In this document: one piece after another, positions 38,520-46,881 of the stretch
Numbering within the stretch: the first letter of the stretch is position 1
Layout of the letters: each line of letters opens with the position of its first letter
Assembly (NCBI RefSeq): GCF_049532985.1
Contig: NZ_CP186693.1
Coordinates: 5,332,001-5,396,000 of the forward strand
DNA length: 64,000 bases
From: Promicromonospora sp049532985
GTDB lineage: Bacteria > Actinomycetota > Actinomycetes > Actinomycetales > Cellulomonadaceae
Reading direction: 5' to 3'
The notes under the pieces: model-generated
Seen by the model: the letters and a program-made list of their open reading frames with translations, nothing else
What the model was told of the DNA's origin: nothing
Database searches by the model: none
Program-made: the position numbers and the translations under genes

Positions 38520-39260
38520 ATGACCTACACCCTCGTGCTGCTCCGCCACGGCGAGAGCGAGTGGAACGCGAAGAACCTGTTCACCGGCTGGGTGGACGTC
38601 GCCCTCTCCGAGAAGGGCGTCGAGGAGGCCAAGCGCGGTGGCGCCCTCCTCAAGGAGGCCGGGGTGAACCCGGACATCCTGCACACGTCGCTGCTGCGCC
38701 GCGCGATCATGACCGCGAACCTGGCGCTCGACGTCGCCGACCGGCACTGGATCCCGGTCAAGCGGAGCTGGCGCCTCAACGAGCGCCACTACGGCGCCCT
38801 GCAGGGCAAGGACAAGAAGCAGACGCTGGAGGAGTTCGGCGAGGAGCAGTTCATGCTCTGGCGCCGCTCGTACGACGTGCCCCCGCCCGAGATCGAGCTG
38901 GGCTCGGAGTTCAGCCAGGACGCCGACCCGCGCTACGCCGACGCCCCCGTCGTCCGCACGGAGGCCCTCAAGCTGGTGCTGGAGCGCGCGCTGCCGTACT
39001 GGGAGAGCGAGATCGTCCCTGACCTCAAGGCCGGCAAGACCGTGCTGGTCGCCGCGCACGGCAACTCGCTGCGCGCCCTGGTGAAGCACCTGGACGGCAT
39101 CTCCGACGAGGCGATCGCCGGGCTGAACATCCCCACGGGCATCCCGCTGGTGTACGAGCTGGACGAGGAGACCCTCGCGCCGGTGAAGCCGGGCGGCACG
39201 TACCTGGACCCGGAGGCGGCGAAGGACGCGATCGCCGCGGTGGCGAACCAGGGCCGCTGA
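38520..39260 (+). CDS. gpmA: 2,3-bisphosphoglycerate-dependent phosphoglycerate mutase
   Basis: Glycolytic enzyme interconverting 3- and 2-phosphoglycerate (246 aa). Phospho-acceptor His10 is in VLLRHGESEWN and the second active-site His in VAAHGNSLRALVKHL; RLNERHYGALQGKDK is typical. ATG 38520 gives the conserved MTYTLVLLRHG start; an ATG at 38511 adds three residues. CAGGAT (38507-38512) is a possible -10 and the G-run after it a possible ribosome site. Confidence 0.96.
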   Translation: MTYTLVLLRHGESEWNAKNLFTGWVDVALSEKGVEEAKRGGALLKEAGVNPDILHTSLLRRAIMTANLALDVADRHWIPVKRSWRLNERHYGALQGKDKKQTLEEFGEEQFMLWRRSYDVPPPEIELGSEFSQDADPRYADAPVVRTEALKLVLERALPYWESEIVPDLKAGKTVLVAAHGNSLRALVKHLDGISDEAIAGLNIPTGIPLVYELDEETLAPVKPGGTYLDPEAAKDAIAAVANQGR

Positions 39261-39266
39261 AACACG

Positions 39267-39323
39267 TGAGTGCTGGATGTTCGCCCTCTCCCGTGTGTCG
39301 GGAGGGCGAACGTCCAGCACTCA
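39267..39323. terminator. 22-bp inverted repeat between convergent gpmA and phoU
   Basis: Arms 39267-39288 and 39302-39323 pair with a single G-T mismatch (G-U in RNA); 13-nt loop. Same arm core as the hairpin at 31928-31990. Confidence 0.75.
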
Positions 39324-39336
39324 GCGACGGTCGCGG

Positions 39337-39984
39337 TCAGTCCTCCGGGAAGTCGCCCGTGACCAGGAACGTGACGCGGCGGGCCACCGAGACGCCGTGG
39401 TCGCCGAAGCGCTCGTAGTAGCGGCCCACGAGCGTCACGTCGACGGCCTCCTGGACCGTGCCCTGCCACTCGGGCGCCAGGAGCGTGTTGAAGGTCTGCT
39501 GGTGCAGCTCGTCGAGCAGGTCGTCGTCGCGCTCGATGGCCTCCGCCACCTCCAGGTCGCGCGACGCGAGCAGCCGGGTGGTGCGCTGGGCCACGCGGAC
39601 GGCCGCGTCGTGCATCTGCGCGAACGTCTCCCGCGCCTCCGGCACGATCGCCTGCGCGGGGTAGCGGCCGCGCGCCACCTGCGCGATGTGCCGGGCGAGG
39701 TCGCCCATGCGCTCCAGGGAGGCGCTCATCCGCAGTGCGCTGACCACCACGCGCAGGTCGGTGGCGACCGGGGCCTGCTGCGCGAGCAGGTGCACGCACC
39801 GCTCGTCGAGCGAGTCCTCGATCGAGTCGATGGTCTTGTCGGAGGCGATCACCTCCTGTGCGAGCTGGAGGTCGGCCTCCAGCAGTGCCGTACCGGCTCG
39901 GGTGATGGCGGACTCCACGAGCCTGCTCATCTCGGTCAGGTCCTCGCCGACCTGCTGGAGCTCAGCTTCGAAGATCTGTCGCAT
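39337..39984 (-). CDS. phoU: Phosphate signalling protein PhoU
   Basis: 215-aa cytoplasmic protein of two PhoU three-helix bundles with metal-binding E/DxxxD-type motifs (MSASLERMGDLARHIAQ and VGRYYERFGDHGVSVAR). It links PstSCAB phosphate flux to the SenX3 kinase, keeping it in the off state at high phosphate. AGAGGAA precedes the ATG at 39984. Divergent from senX3, the usual actinobacterial layout. Confidence 0.95.
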   Translation of the reverse strand: MRQIFEAELQQVGEDLTEMSRLVESAITRAGTALLEADLQLAQEVIASDKTIDSIEDSLDERCVHLLAQQAPVATDLRVVVSALRMSASLERMGDLARHIAQVARGRYPAQAIVPEARETFAQMHDAAVRVAQRTTRLLASRDLEVAEAIERDDDLLDELHQQTFNTLLAPEWQGTVQEAVDVTLVGRYYERFGDHGVSVARRVTFLVTGDFPED

Positions 39985-40247
39985 CGGTTTCCTCTCGCAC
40001 TCGGGGCGCACGGACGGCTTCGCGTCCGCTGTCGCGCCGCCGCGGGGGCGGGGCGGGCCGACGCACGGCCGGACCGGCCGTCCGGACACGTCCCGGAACG
40101 GCGCGCGGCACAGCTACCGCCCGCACCCGCCAAGGCTCGACGGCGCGGTGTACCGGGAGGTTAACGCTCTTCCTCCCCGACATGAACACTAGGCGACGCG
40201 ATGGTCGGAGCGCCCACCGACGTCGATCAGCGGTTGAAACATCGACC

Positions 40248-40253
40248 TACCCT
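40248..40253 (+). promoter_or_regulatory. -10 element of senX3 (leaderless)
   Basis: TACCCT ends 6 nt before GTG 40260. GGAGGC in the gap would lie upstream of the transcription start if the promoter is used as predicted. Confidence 0.5.
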
Positions 40254-40259
40254 GGAGGC

Positions 40260-41507
40260 GTGGACGGAATCATCTCCGGGGTACCGGTGCTGGTCGCCGG
40301 AATCTTCGGCGTGATCGTCGGCGTGGTCGCCACCCTGGCGTTCCGCGTCTCCGAGCGGCAGCAGCACGCCCTTCCTCAGACCGAACCCGACGAGCTCGAC
40401 GCGGGCCTCGTCCGTGTGCTCTCCGTGCTGCGCTCCGCCGCCGTCGTGCTGGACGGCGAGGACGAGGTGGTGCGGGCCTCGCCGCCCGCCTATGCCCTGG
40501 GCGTGGTGCGCAACGACGCGCTCGTGCACCCCGCGATCACGGACCTCGTAGCCCTCGTGCGGCGCGACGGGGTGATCCGCGAGCAGGAGCTGGAGCTGCC
40601 GCGCGGCCCGGTGGGCCAGGGCACGGTGCTGCTGCAGGTGCGCGTGGCCCCGCTGGGCCTGGACCGGGTGCTGGTGCTCGCCGAGGACCGCACGGAGGCA
40701 CGGCGCGTCGAGGCGATCCGCCGCGACTTCGTGGTCAACGTGTCGCACGAGCTGAAGACGCCGGTCGGCGCACTGGCCCTGCTGGCCGAGACCGTGGCCG
40801 ACGCCGCGGACGACCCGGTCGCCGTCCGCCGGTTCACCGAACGCATGCAGCGCGAGGCCGTCCGGCTGTCCGCGCTGGTGCAGGAGATCATCGAGCTCTC
40901 GCGCCTGCAGGGCGCGGGCGCCGTGCCGAAGCTCACCCCCGTCCCGATCCGCGACGTCGTGGAGGAGGCGGTCGACCGGGCCCGCACCACGGCGCAGGCC
41001 AAGAACATCGCGATCACCATGGGCGGCGACCTCGACACCGAGGTCTACGGCGACCACAACCTCCTGGTCACCGCGGTCCGCAACCTGGTGGACAACGCCG
41101 TCGCGTACTCCGGGCCCGCCAGCCGGGTGGGCGTCGGGGTGAACGAGCGGGCCGGCCTCGTCGAGATCGCCGTCGTCGACCAGGGCGTGGGCATCGCGGA
41201 GGACGCGCAGGACCGCGTCTTCGAGCGGTTCTACCGGGTGGATCCGGCACGCTCGCGCGACACTGGGGGCACCGGGCTGGGCCTGAGCATCGTCAAGCAC
41301 GTCGCCGCCGACCACGGGGGCGACGTCACGATGTGGTCCGAACCCGGGCGAGGCTCCACCTTCACCCTGCGCATCCCGTCCGCGGACCGGCCCGACGGCG
41401 CCGACCGCGCGGCCCGGGACGACGTCCCGGCCGCCGAGGCGGGGGAGCAGGACCAGCACACGGCCGCGCACGACGGGGCCACGAGGAACGAGGAGGTAGG
41501 TGCGTGA
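40260..41507 (+). CDS. senX3: Sensor histidine kinase SenX3
   Basis: 415-aa membrane kinase of the phosphate-starvation two-component system. One N-terminal TM helix (~5-26; VPVLVAGIFGVIVGVVATLAF), a PAS-like domain (~40-140), HisKA with the phosphorylated His in VNVSHELKTPVGAL, and HATPase_c with N box (NLVDNAVAYS), G1 (DQGVGIA) and G2 (GGTGLGLS). The Ala/Asp-rich C-terminal tail is unconserved. Overlaps regX3 by GTGA. GTG 40260 is chosen over an ATG at 40182 because the extra residues are unconserved and a -10 lies between. Confidence 0.95.
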   Translation: MDGIISGVPVLVAGIFGVIVGVVATLAFRVSERQQHALPQTEPDELDAGLVRVLSVLRSAAVVLDGEDEVVRASPPAYALGVVRNDALVHPAITDLVALVRRDGVIREQELELPRGPVGQGTVLLQVRVAPLGLDRVLVLAEDRTEARRVEAIRRDFVVNVSHELKTPVGALALLAETVADAADDPVAVRRFTERMQREAVRLSALVQEIIELSRLQGAGAVPKLTPVPIRDVVEEAVDRARTTAQAKNIAITMGGDLDTEVYGDHNLLVTAVRNLVDNAVAYSGPASRVGVGVNERAGLVEIAVVDQGVGIAEDAQDRVFERFYRVDPARSRDTGGTGLGLSIVKHVAADHGGDVTMWSEPGRGSTFTLRIPSADRPDGADRAARDDVPAAEAGEQDQHTAAHDGATRNEEVGA

Positions 41508-42202
41508 CGCGCATCCTGGTGGTCGAGGACGAGGAGTCGTACCGGGACCCGCTGACGTACCAGCTCACCCGTGAGGGTTTCGAGGTGGTGGAGGCGGCCG
41601 ACGGCAACTCGGCGCTCGCCGCGTACGACGCGGAGGGGGCCGACCTGGTGCTGCTCGACCTGATGCTGCCCGGGCTCTCGGGCACGGAGGTGTGCCGGGA
41701 GCTGCGGGCCCGCGGTGACGTGCCGGTCATCATGCTGACCGCCAAGGACTCCGAGATCGACAAGGTCGTGGGCCTGGAGCTCGGCGCCGACGACTACGTG
41801 ACCAAGCCCTACTCCTACCGTGAGCTGCTCGCCCGCGTGCGGGCGGTGCTGCGCCGGCGCCAGCCCAGCGACCCGGCGGAGAACGACGAGGACGGCGTCC
41901 TGGAGGTCGGCCCCGTCCGGATGGACGTGGAGCGGCACACCGTCGCGGTGTCGGGCCAGAACGTGGCCCTGCCGCTCAAGGAGTTCGACCTCCTGGAGCT
42001 GCTGATGCGCAACGCGGGGCGGGTGCTGACCCGCGGCCAGCTCATCGACCGGGTCTGGGGCGCCGACTACGTGGGTGACACCAAGACGCTCGACGTCCAC
42101 GTCAAGCGCATCCGCTCGAAGATCGAGCCGGACCCGGGCACACCGAAGTACCTGCTCACGGTGCGTGGCCTGGGCTACAAGCTGGCCGACGACGAGGGCT
42201 GA
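41504..42202 (+). CDS. regX3: Response regulator RegX3 (OmpR family)
   Basis: 232 aa: receiver domain with phospho-acceptor Asp in LVLLDLMLPGLSG and Lys in YVTKPYSYREL, then a winged-helix DNA-binding domain (RVLTRGQLIDRVWGADY, TLDVHVKRIRSKIE). Activates pst and other phosphate-starvation genes; the PHO boxes at 42258 and 43520 are its expected sites. AGGAGG 8 nt before GTG 41504. Confidence 0.96.
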   Translation: MTRILVVEDEESYRDPLTYQLTREGFEVVEAADGNSALAAYDAEGADLVLLDLMLPGLSGTEVCRELRARGDVPVIMLTAKDSEIDKVVGLELGADDYVTKPYSYRELLARVRAVLRRRQPSDPAENDEDGVLEVGPVRMDVERHTVAVSGQNVALPLKEFDLLELLMRNAGRVLTRGQLIDRVWGADYVGDTKTLDVHVKRIRSKIEPDPGTPKYLLTVRGLGYKLADDEG

Positions 42203-42257
42203 CCCGACTCCGGCGCGCCCGCCCCCGTGTCGCACGTCACGGGCGGGGCGCGCGGGC

Positions 42258-42279
42258 GGTCACCTTCCGTTCACCTGGA
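42258..42279 (+). promoter_or_regulatory. PHO box upstream of first pstS
   Basis: Two 11-bp direct-repeat units, GGTCACCTTCC GTTCACCTGG, match the actinobacterial PhoP/RegX3 repeat GTTCACC. Its core begins 48 bp before the -10 at 42307. Confidence 0.75.
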
Positions 42280-42306
42280 GTTTGCTCGCGAGACGGCGCC
42301 CGTGAG

Positions 42307-42312
42307 TAGTTT
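42307..42312 (+). promoter_or_regulatory. -10 element of first pstS (leaderless)
   Basis: TAGTTT ends 8 nt before the GTG at 42321; no ribosome site. Activator-dependent promoter: no -35, the PHO box takes its place. Confidence 0.6.
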
Positions 42313-42320
42313 CGCGACCC

Positions 42321-43454
42321 GTGAGCACCCACTACACCCGTCTCGTCGCTGCCGCCACCGCAGGCGCCCTCGTGCTGCCGCTCGCGGGCTGCGCGGCGGT
42401 GGACCTGCCGGGTCTCGGGGCGCAGGAACCGACGACCGAGGCGGAGCCCGTCGTCGTCGGTGAGTTCCGCGGGGTCGGTGCCTCGTCGCAGGAGACGGCG
42501 ATGGAGGCCTGGATCGCCGGGTTCCGGGAGAGCAACCCCGACGCCGCGATCACCTACGACCCCGCCGGCTCGGGTGACGGCCGCGCGGCGTTCCTCGCGG
42601 GCACCTCGGCCTTCGGCGCCTCCGACGTGGCCCTGAGCGACGACGAGATGGCCGCCTCCGGCCCCGCCTGCGACGGTGGCAACGCGATCGACCTGCCGGT
42701 CTACATCAGCCCGATCACGGTGGCCTTCAACGTGCCCGGCGTCGAGCGGCTGAACATGTCCTCCGAGCTCGTCGCCAAGATCTTCACGGGCAACATCACG
42801 CGGTGGAACGACCCGGCGATCGTCGCGGCCAACCCGAAGGCGACGCTGCCGGACCTGGAGATCACGCCGGTGCACCGGTCGGACGACTCGGGCACCACCG
42901 AGAACTTCACCGACTACCTGCACGCGACCGCCCCGGGCGCCTGGCCCTCCGCACCGGACGGGCTGTGGCCGCTGCCGGGCGGCTTCGGCGCGGACGGCAC
43001 GGGCGGCGTGACCAGGACGGTCCGGTCCACGCCGGGCGGCATCACCTACGCCGACGCGTCGGCCACCGGTGGCCTGGGGCACGTCGCGATCAAGGTGGGC
43101 GAGGAGTACGTGCCCTACAGCGCGGACGCCGCGGCCGCCGTCGTCGACGTCTCGCCCCGGATCGAGAACCGGTACGAGCACGACCTCGCGTTCGCGATCG
43201 ACCGCACCATCGACAAGTCCTTCGCCTACCCCCTCGTGCTCGTGTCCTACCTCGTGGTCTGCTCGCGGTACGACGACCGGGCCAAGGGCACCTTCGTCAA
43301 GGAGTTCGTCTCCTACGTGGCCTCAGCCGAGGGGCAGCAGCGCGCCGCCGCGGCCGCGGGCAGCGCGGCGATCTCGCCCGACGTCCAGGCCTGGATCGCC
43401 GAGGCCGCGGACGCCATCTACCTGACCCAGGAACGGCCCGAGGAAGGGGCCTGA
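42321..43454 (+). CDS. pstS: Phosphate-binding lipoprotein PstS (copy 1)
   Basis: 377-aa solute-binding protein of the high-affinity phosphate ABC importer. Lipobox LPLAGC (Cys about residue 24). Phosphate ligand motifs GVGASSQETAMEAW, PAGSGDGRAAF and HRSDDSGTTENFTDYL are intact. It is a diverged tandem paralogue of the next gene, sharing the same domain order but differing through most of the sequence. Start GTG 42321 fits the leaderless promoter. A separate promoter precedes the second copy. Confidence 0.95.
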   Translation: MSTHYTRLVAAATAGALVLPLAGCAAVDLPGLGAQEPTTEAEPVVVGEFRGVGASSQETAMEAWIAGFRESNPDAAITYDPAGSGDGRAAFLAGTSAFGASDVALSDDEMAASGPACDGGNAIDLPVYISPITVAFNVPGVERLNMSSELVAKIFTGNITRWNDPAIVAANPKATLPDLEITPVHRSDDSGTTENFTDYLHATAPGAWPSAPDGLWPLPGGFGADGTGGVTRTVRSTPGGITYADASATGGLGHVAIKVGEEYVPYSADAAAAVVDVSPRIENRYEHDLAFAIDRTIDKSFAYPLVLVSYLVVCSRYDDRAKGTFVKEFVSYVASAEGQQRAAAAAGSAAISPDVQAWIAEAADAIYLTQERPEEGA

Positions 43455-43518
43455 CGGGTGAGCCGGGCGGCCTCGTGCCAGGGTGAGCGTGGCGGGGATC
43501 ACCCCCTCCGTGATGGCT

Positions 43519-43541
43519 TGTTCACCTTCCGTTTACCTAGT
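43519..43541 (+). promoter_or_regulatory. PHO box upstream of second pstS
   Basis: TGTTCACCTTCCGTTTACCT, nearly the same as the box at 42258. The core again begins 48 bp before its -10. Confidence 0.75.
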
Positions 43542-43568
43542 CCTGGGGATGAGGTCATTCCCGCTCCC

Positions 43569-43574
43569 TAGCGT
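43569..43574 (+). promoter_or_regulatory. -10 element of second pstS operon
   Basis: TAGCGT, 57 nt before the GTG at 43632, so this mRNA should have a leader of about 50 nt with a ribosome site, in contrast to the first copy. Confidence 0.55.
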
Positions 43575-43631
43575 CCCGACTGACGCTGCGGCGCTCGCCG
43601 CGCGTACGACTTGAACAGGATGGAACGACAC

Positions 43632-44735
43632 GTGAAGATCAGCCGATTCCCCCGCGTTGGCTCCGCTGTCATGGTGGGCGCGCTCGCGCTGAGCCTCGCA
43701 GCCTGCGGTCAGAACCCGGGCGAGGACGAGCCCACCGGTGCGGGCTCCGAGTCCGCCATGGACCTCTCGGGTGAGCTCAACGGCGGCGGTGCGTCGTCGC
43801 AGGAGTCCGCCATGGAGGCCTGGCGCGCCGGGTTCCAGAGCCAGTACCCCGACGTCACCGTCAACTACGACCCGACCGGTTCCGGTGGCGGCCGCGAGAA
43901 CTTCATCTCCGGCGCCTTCGCGTTCGCCGGCTCGGACGCCGCCCTGGACGAGGACGAGATGGCCGACGCCGAGGCGCAGTGCGGTGAGGGCGGGGTCATC
44001 GAGTACCCGGCCTACATCTCCCCGGTGGCCGTCGCCTTCAACCTCGAGGGTGTCGACACCCTGAACATGTCCTCCGAGACGATCGCGAAGATCTTCAACG
44101 GCGACATCGAGAAGTGGAACGACGCGGCGATCGCCGACGACAACCCCGACGCCGAGCTGCCCGACACCGACATCACGGTCGTGCACCGCTCGGACGACTC
44201 GGGTACCACGGAGAACTTCCAGGAGTACCTGCACACCGTGGTCCCGGACGTGTGGACCTACGAGCCCGAGGGCATCTGGCCCGTGGACGGCCAGGAGTCC
44301 GCGCAGGGCACCTCCGGCGTGGTGAGCGCCGCGCAGGCCGGCGAGGGCACCATCACCTACGCCGACGCCTCGCAGATCGCTGACCTGGGCACGGTGGCCG
44401 TGGGCGTCGGCGACGAGTTCGTCGAGTACAGCCCCGAGGCCGCCGCGGCCGTGGTGGAGGGTTCGGACCGCATCGAGGGCACCGGCGACCACGTGTTCGC
44501 CTACGACCTCAAGCGCGACATCCCGGGCACCTACCCGATCGTGCTCGTCTCCTACCACCTGGCCTGCGCCACATACGAGGACGCCGCCACCGCGGACCTG
44601 GTCAAGGGCTTCTACACCTACATCCTGAGCGAGGAGGGCCAGTCCGCAGCGGCCGACTCGGCCGGCTCCGCCCCGCTCCCGACCTCGCTGACCGAGCAGT
44701 TCCTGCCGTCGGTCGAGGCCATCACGGCCGGCTGA
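43632..44735 (+). CDS. pstS: Phosphate-binding lipoprotein PstS (copy 2)
   Basis: 367-aa lipoprotein: signal peptide VGSAVMVGALALSLAAC with lipobox LAAC (about residue 21), an acidic low-complexity tether, then the PstS fold with GASSQESAMEAWRAGF, PTGSGGGRENF and HRSDDSGTTENFQEYL. First gene of the pstSCAB operon. GTG 43632 is preferred, with AGGATGG upstream; an ATG at 43620 has no spaced ribosome site. Confidence 0.95.
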   Translation: MKISRFPRVGSAVMVGALALSLAACGQNPGEDEPTGAGSESAMDLSGELNGGGASSQESAMEAWRAGFQSQYPDVTVNYDPTGSGGGRENFISGAFAFAGSDAALDEDEMADAEAQCGEGGVIEYPAYISPVAVAFNLEGVDTLNMSSETIAKIFNGDIEKWNDAAIADDNPDAELPDTDITVVHRSDDSGTTENFQEYLHTVVPDVWTYEPEGIWPVDGQESAQGTSGVVSAAQAGEGTITYADASQIADLGTVAVGVGDEFVEYSPEAAAAVVEGSDRIEGTGDHVFAYDLKRDIPGTYPIVLVSYHLACATYEDAATADLVKGFYTYILSEEGQSAAADSAGSAPLPTSLTEQFLPSVEAITAG

Positions 44736-44773
44736 CCCGGCCGGCACGCAGTACCGGCAGTACGACCACCCGG

Positions 44774-44823
44774 CCGGTGGCCGGGCCGCACGGGACCGCA
44801 AGGTCCCGTGGCCCGGTCACCGG
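44774..44823 (+). terminator. Intercistronic hairpin pstS-pstC
   Basis: A long stem (about 22 bp with one bulge and one mismatch) closed by a GCAA tetraloop (44798-44801) in the 151-bp gap. Likely a partial terminator or 3' stabiliser giving more PstS than membrane components, as in many binding-protein operons. Confidence 0.6.
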
Positions 44824-44886
44824 CACGGCCGTGCCAGGCTTGAACTCACATCCGACGAGCACAGACACGACGAGCCGAGGACCTCT

Positions 44887-45879
44887 GTGACCACCACTGA
44901 CAGCCCACCCGCTGCCCCGGCGCCCACGCGGCCCCGCCGGTCGAGCGGCGACACCGAGCGGGGCTTCAGCCGGATCTTCCGCTGGATCACCACCGGTGCC
45001 GGTGCGCTCATCCTCGCGACCCTGGCTGCGGTCGCGCTGTTCCTGATCGCGCGCGCGTGGCCGGCGGTGTCGGCCAGCTCCGCGGAGCTCGCGGACGCCG
45101 TGCCCCGCTACCCCGACGACACGTCCTTCATCGCGTACGTCGGGCCGCTCGTCTTCGGCACGCTGCTCGCCGCCGTGCTGGCCCTGCTGCTGGCCACGCC
45201 CGTGGCCATGGGCATCGCGCTGTTCATCTCGCACTACGCGCCGCGCCGGCTCGCCCAGCTCATGGGCTACCTCGTGGACCTGCTCGCCGCGATCCCGTCG
45301 GTGGTCTACGGCCTGTGGGGGTTCACGGTCCTGGCGCCCGCCGTCGGGCCGGTGTGGTCCTGGCTCAACCAGTACGTCGGGTGGTTCCCGCTGTTCGCCG
45401 GTGACGCGTCGCCGACGGCCCGCACCCTGGCGACCGTCGCGGTCGTGCTCGCCGTGATGATCCTGCCGATCATCACGGCCGTCTCCCGCGAGGTGTTCCT
45501 GCAGACGCCGCGCCTGCACGAGGAGGCCGCGCTCGCGCTGGGTGCCACGCGGTGGGAGATGATCCGCACCGCGGTGCTGCCGTTCGGGCAGTCCGGCGTC
45601 ATCTCGGCCGCCATGCTGGGGCTGGGCCGCGCGCTCGGCGAGACCATGGCCGTGCTGATGATCCTCTCGCCCGGCTTCCTGTACTCGTTCAAGATCCTCC
45701 AGGCCGCCCAGCAGCAGACCATCGCGGCGTACATCGCCCTGGACTTCCCGGAGGCGAGCGGCCTGGCCGTGAACGCCCTGATCGCCACCGGTCTCGCCCT
45801 GTTCGTCATCACGCTGGCGGTGAACATGGCCGCCCGGGCCATCGTCGCCCGCCGCAAGGAATTCTCGGGGGCCAACTGA
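44887..45879 (+). CDS. pstC: Phosphate ABC transporter permease PstC
   Basis: 330 aa, six TM helices. The cytoplasmic EAA loop (HEEAALALGATRWEMIRTAVLP) contacts PstB. AIPSVVYGLWGFTVLAP is a PstC signature. GTG start at 44887 with GAGGA upstream. Its stop overlaps the pstA start by one base. Confidence 0.95.
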   Translation: MTTTDSPPAAPAPTRPRRSSGDTERGFSRIFRWITTGAGALILATLAAVALFLIARAWPAVSASSAELADAVPRYPDDTSFIAYVGPLVFGTLLAAVLALLLATPVAMGIALFISHYAPRRLAQLMGYLVDLLAAIPSVVYGLWGFTVLAPAVGPVWSWLNQYVGWFPLFAGDASPTARTLATVAVVLAVMILPIITAVSREVFLQTPRLHEEAALALGATRWEMIRTAVLPFGQSGVISAAMLGLGRALGETMAVLMILSPGFLYSFKILQAAQQQTIAAYIALDFPEASGLAVNALIATGLALFVITLAVNMAARAIVARRKEFSGAN

Positions 45880-46829
45880 TGAGCGTCGACACGTCGACCA
45901 CGGACGCCACGGAGCGCACCCGCGCGCTCCTGACCACCGCCGAGCCGCGCCGCCGGCGCACCGACCGCATCATGACGGTGCTCATCTGGGGCGCCTTCGC
46001 GCTCGCGATGGTGCCGCTGGTCTCGCTGCTGTGGACCGTGCTGTTCAACGGTGCCGGCCGCGTCACCCTCGAGTTCCTCACCTACTCGATGCGCGGCATC
46101 TTCGGCGGCGACCCCAGCGGCGGCATCTACCACGCGATCATGGGCACGCTGATCATCACCGGCTGGGCGGCGCTCATCTCGGTGCCGGTCGGCCTGCTGG
46201 TCGCCATCTACCTGGTCGAGTACGGCCGCGGCGCGCTGGCTCGCTCGGTGACGTTCTTCGTGGACGTCATGACGGGTATCCCGTCGATCGTGGCCGGCCT
46301 CTTCGCGGTCTCGCTGTTCACGATCTTCTTCGGCCCGGGCGCGCGCTTCGGCTTCATGGGCGCCGTCGCGCTGTCGGTGCTCATGATCCCCGTGGTGGTG
46401 CGCTCCTGCGAGGAGATGCTCAAGCTCGTGCCGAACGAGCTGCGCGAGGCGTCGTACGCGCTCGGCGTGCCCAAGTGGCTCACCATCGTGCGGGTCGTGC
46501 TGCGCACCTCCGTGGCCGGTCTGACCACGGGCGTGCTGCTGGCGGTCGCCCGCGTGATCGGTGAGACCGCGCCGCTGCTCGTCGCGGTGGGCGTGACCGA
46601 CTCCATCAACTTCGACGCGTTCGACGGGCGCATGATGACGCTGCCGGTCTTCATCTACCGTCAGTACAGCCAGGGTCTGGCCACCTGCCGCGAGGGCCAG
46701 GAGAACTGCGTGGCGGACATCGCCCTGCAGAACGCGTGGGGGGCAGCCCTTACGCTGATCGTGATCGTGATGCTCCTCAACATCATCGGCCGGCTCGTGA
46801 ACCGCTGGTTCGCGCCGAAGCTCCGCTGA
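45879..46829 (+). CDS. pstA: Phosphate ABC transporter permease PstA
   Basis: 316 aa, six TM helices, EAA loop LREASYALGVPKWLTIVRVVLR. GIPSIVAGLFAVSLF and VARVIGETAPLL are family hallmarks. ATG shares its A with the pstC stop (TGATG). Forms the channel with PstC. Confidence 0.95.
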   Translation: MSVDTSTTDATERTRALLTTAEPRRRRTDRIMTVLIWGAFALAMVPLVSLLWTVLFNGAGRVTLEFLTYSMRGIFGGDPSGGIYHAIMGTLIITGWAALISVPVGLLVAIYLVEYGRGALARSVTFFVDVMTGIPSIVAGLFAVSLFTIFFGPGARFGFMGAVALSVLMIPVVVRSCEEMLKLVPNELREASYALGVPKWLTIVRVVLRTSVAGLTTGVLLAVARVIGETAPLLVAVGVTDSINFDAFDGRMMTLPVFIYRQYSQGLATCREGQENCVADIALQNAWGAALTLIVIVMLLNIIGRLVNRWFAPKLR

Positions 46830-46881
46830 CGCACCGCGCACGTCCGCCTCACCCGAAGCCACAGTCCGAAGGAACTCAACG

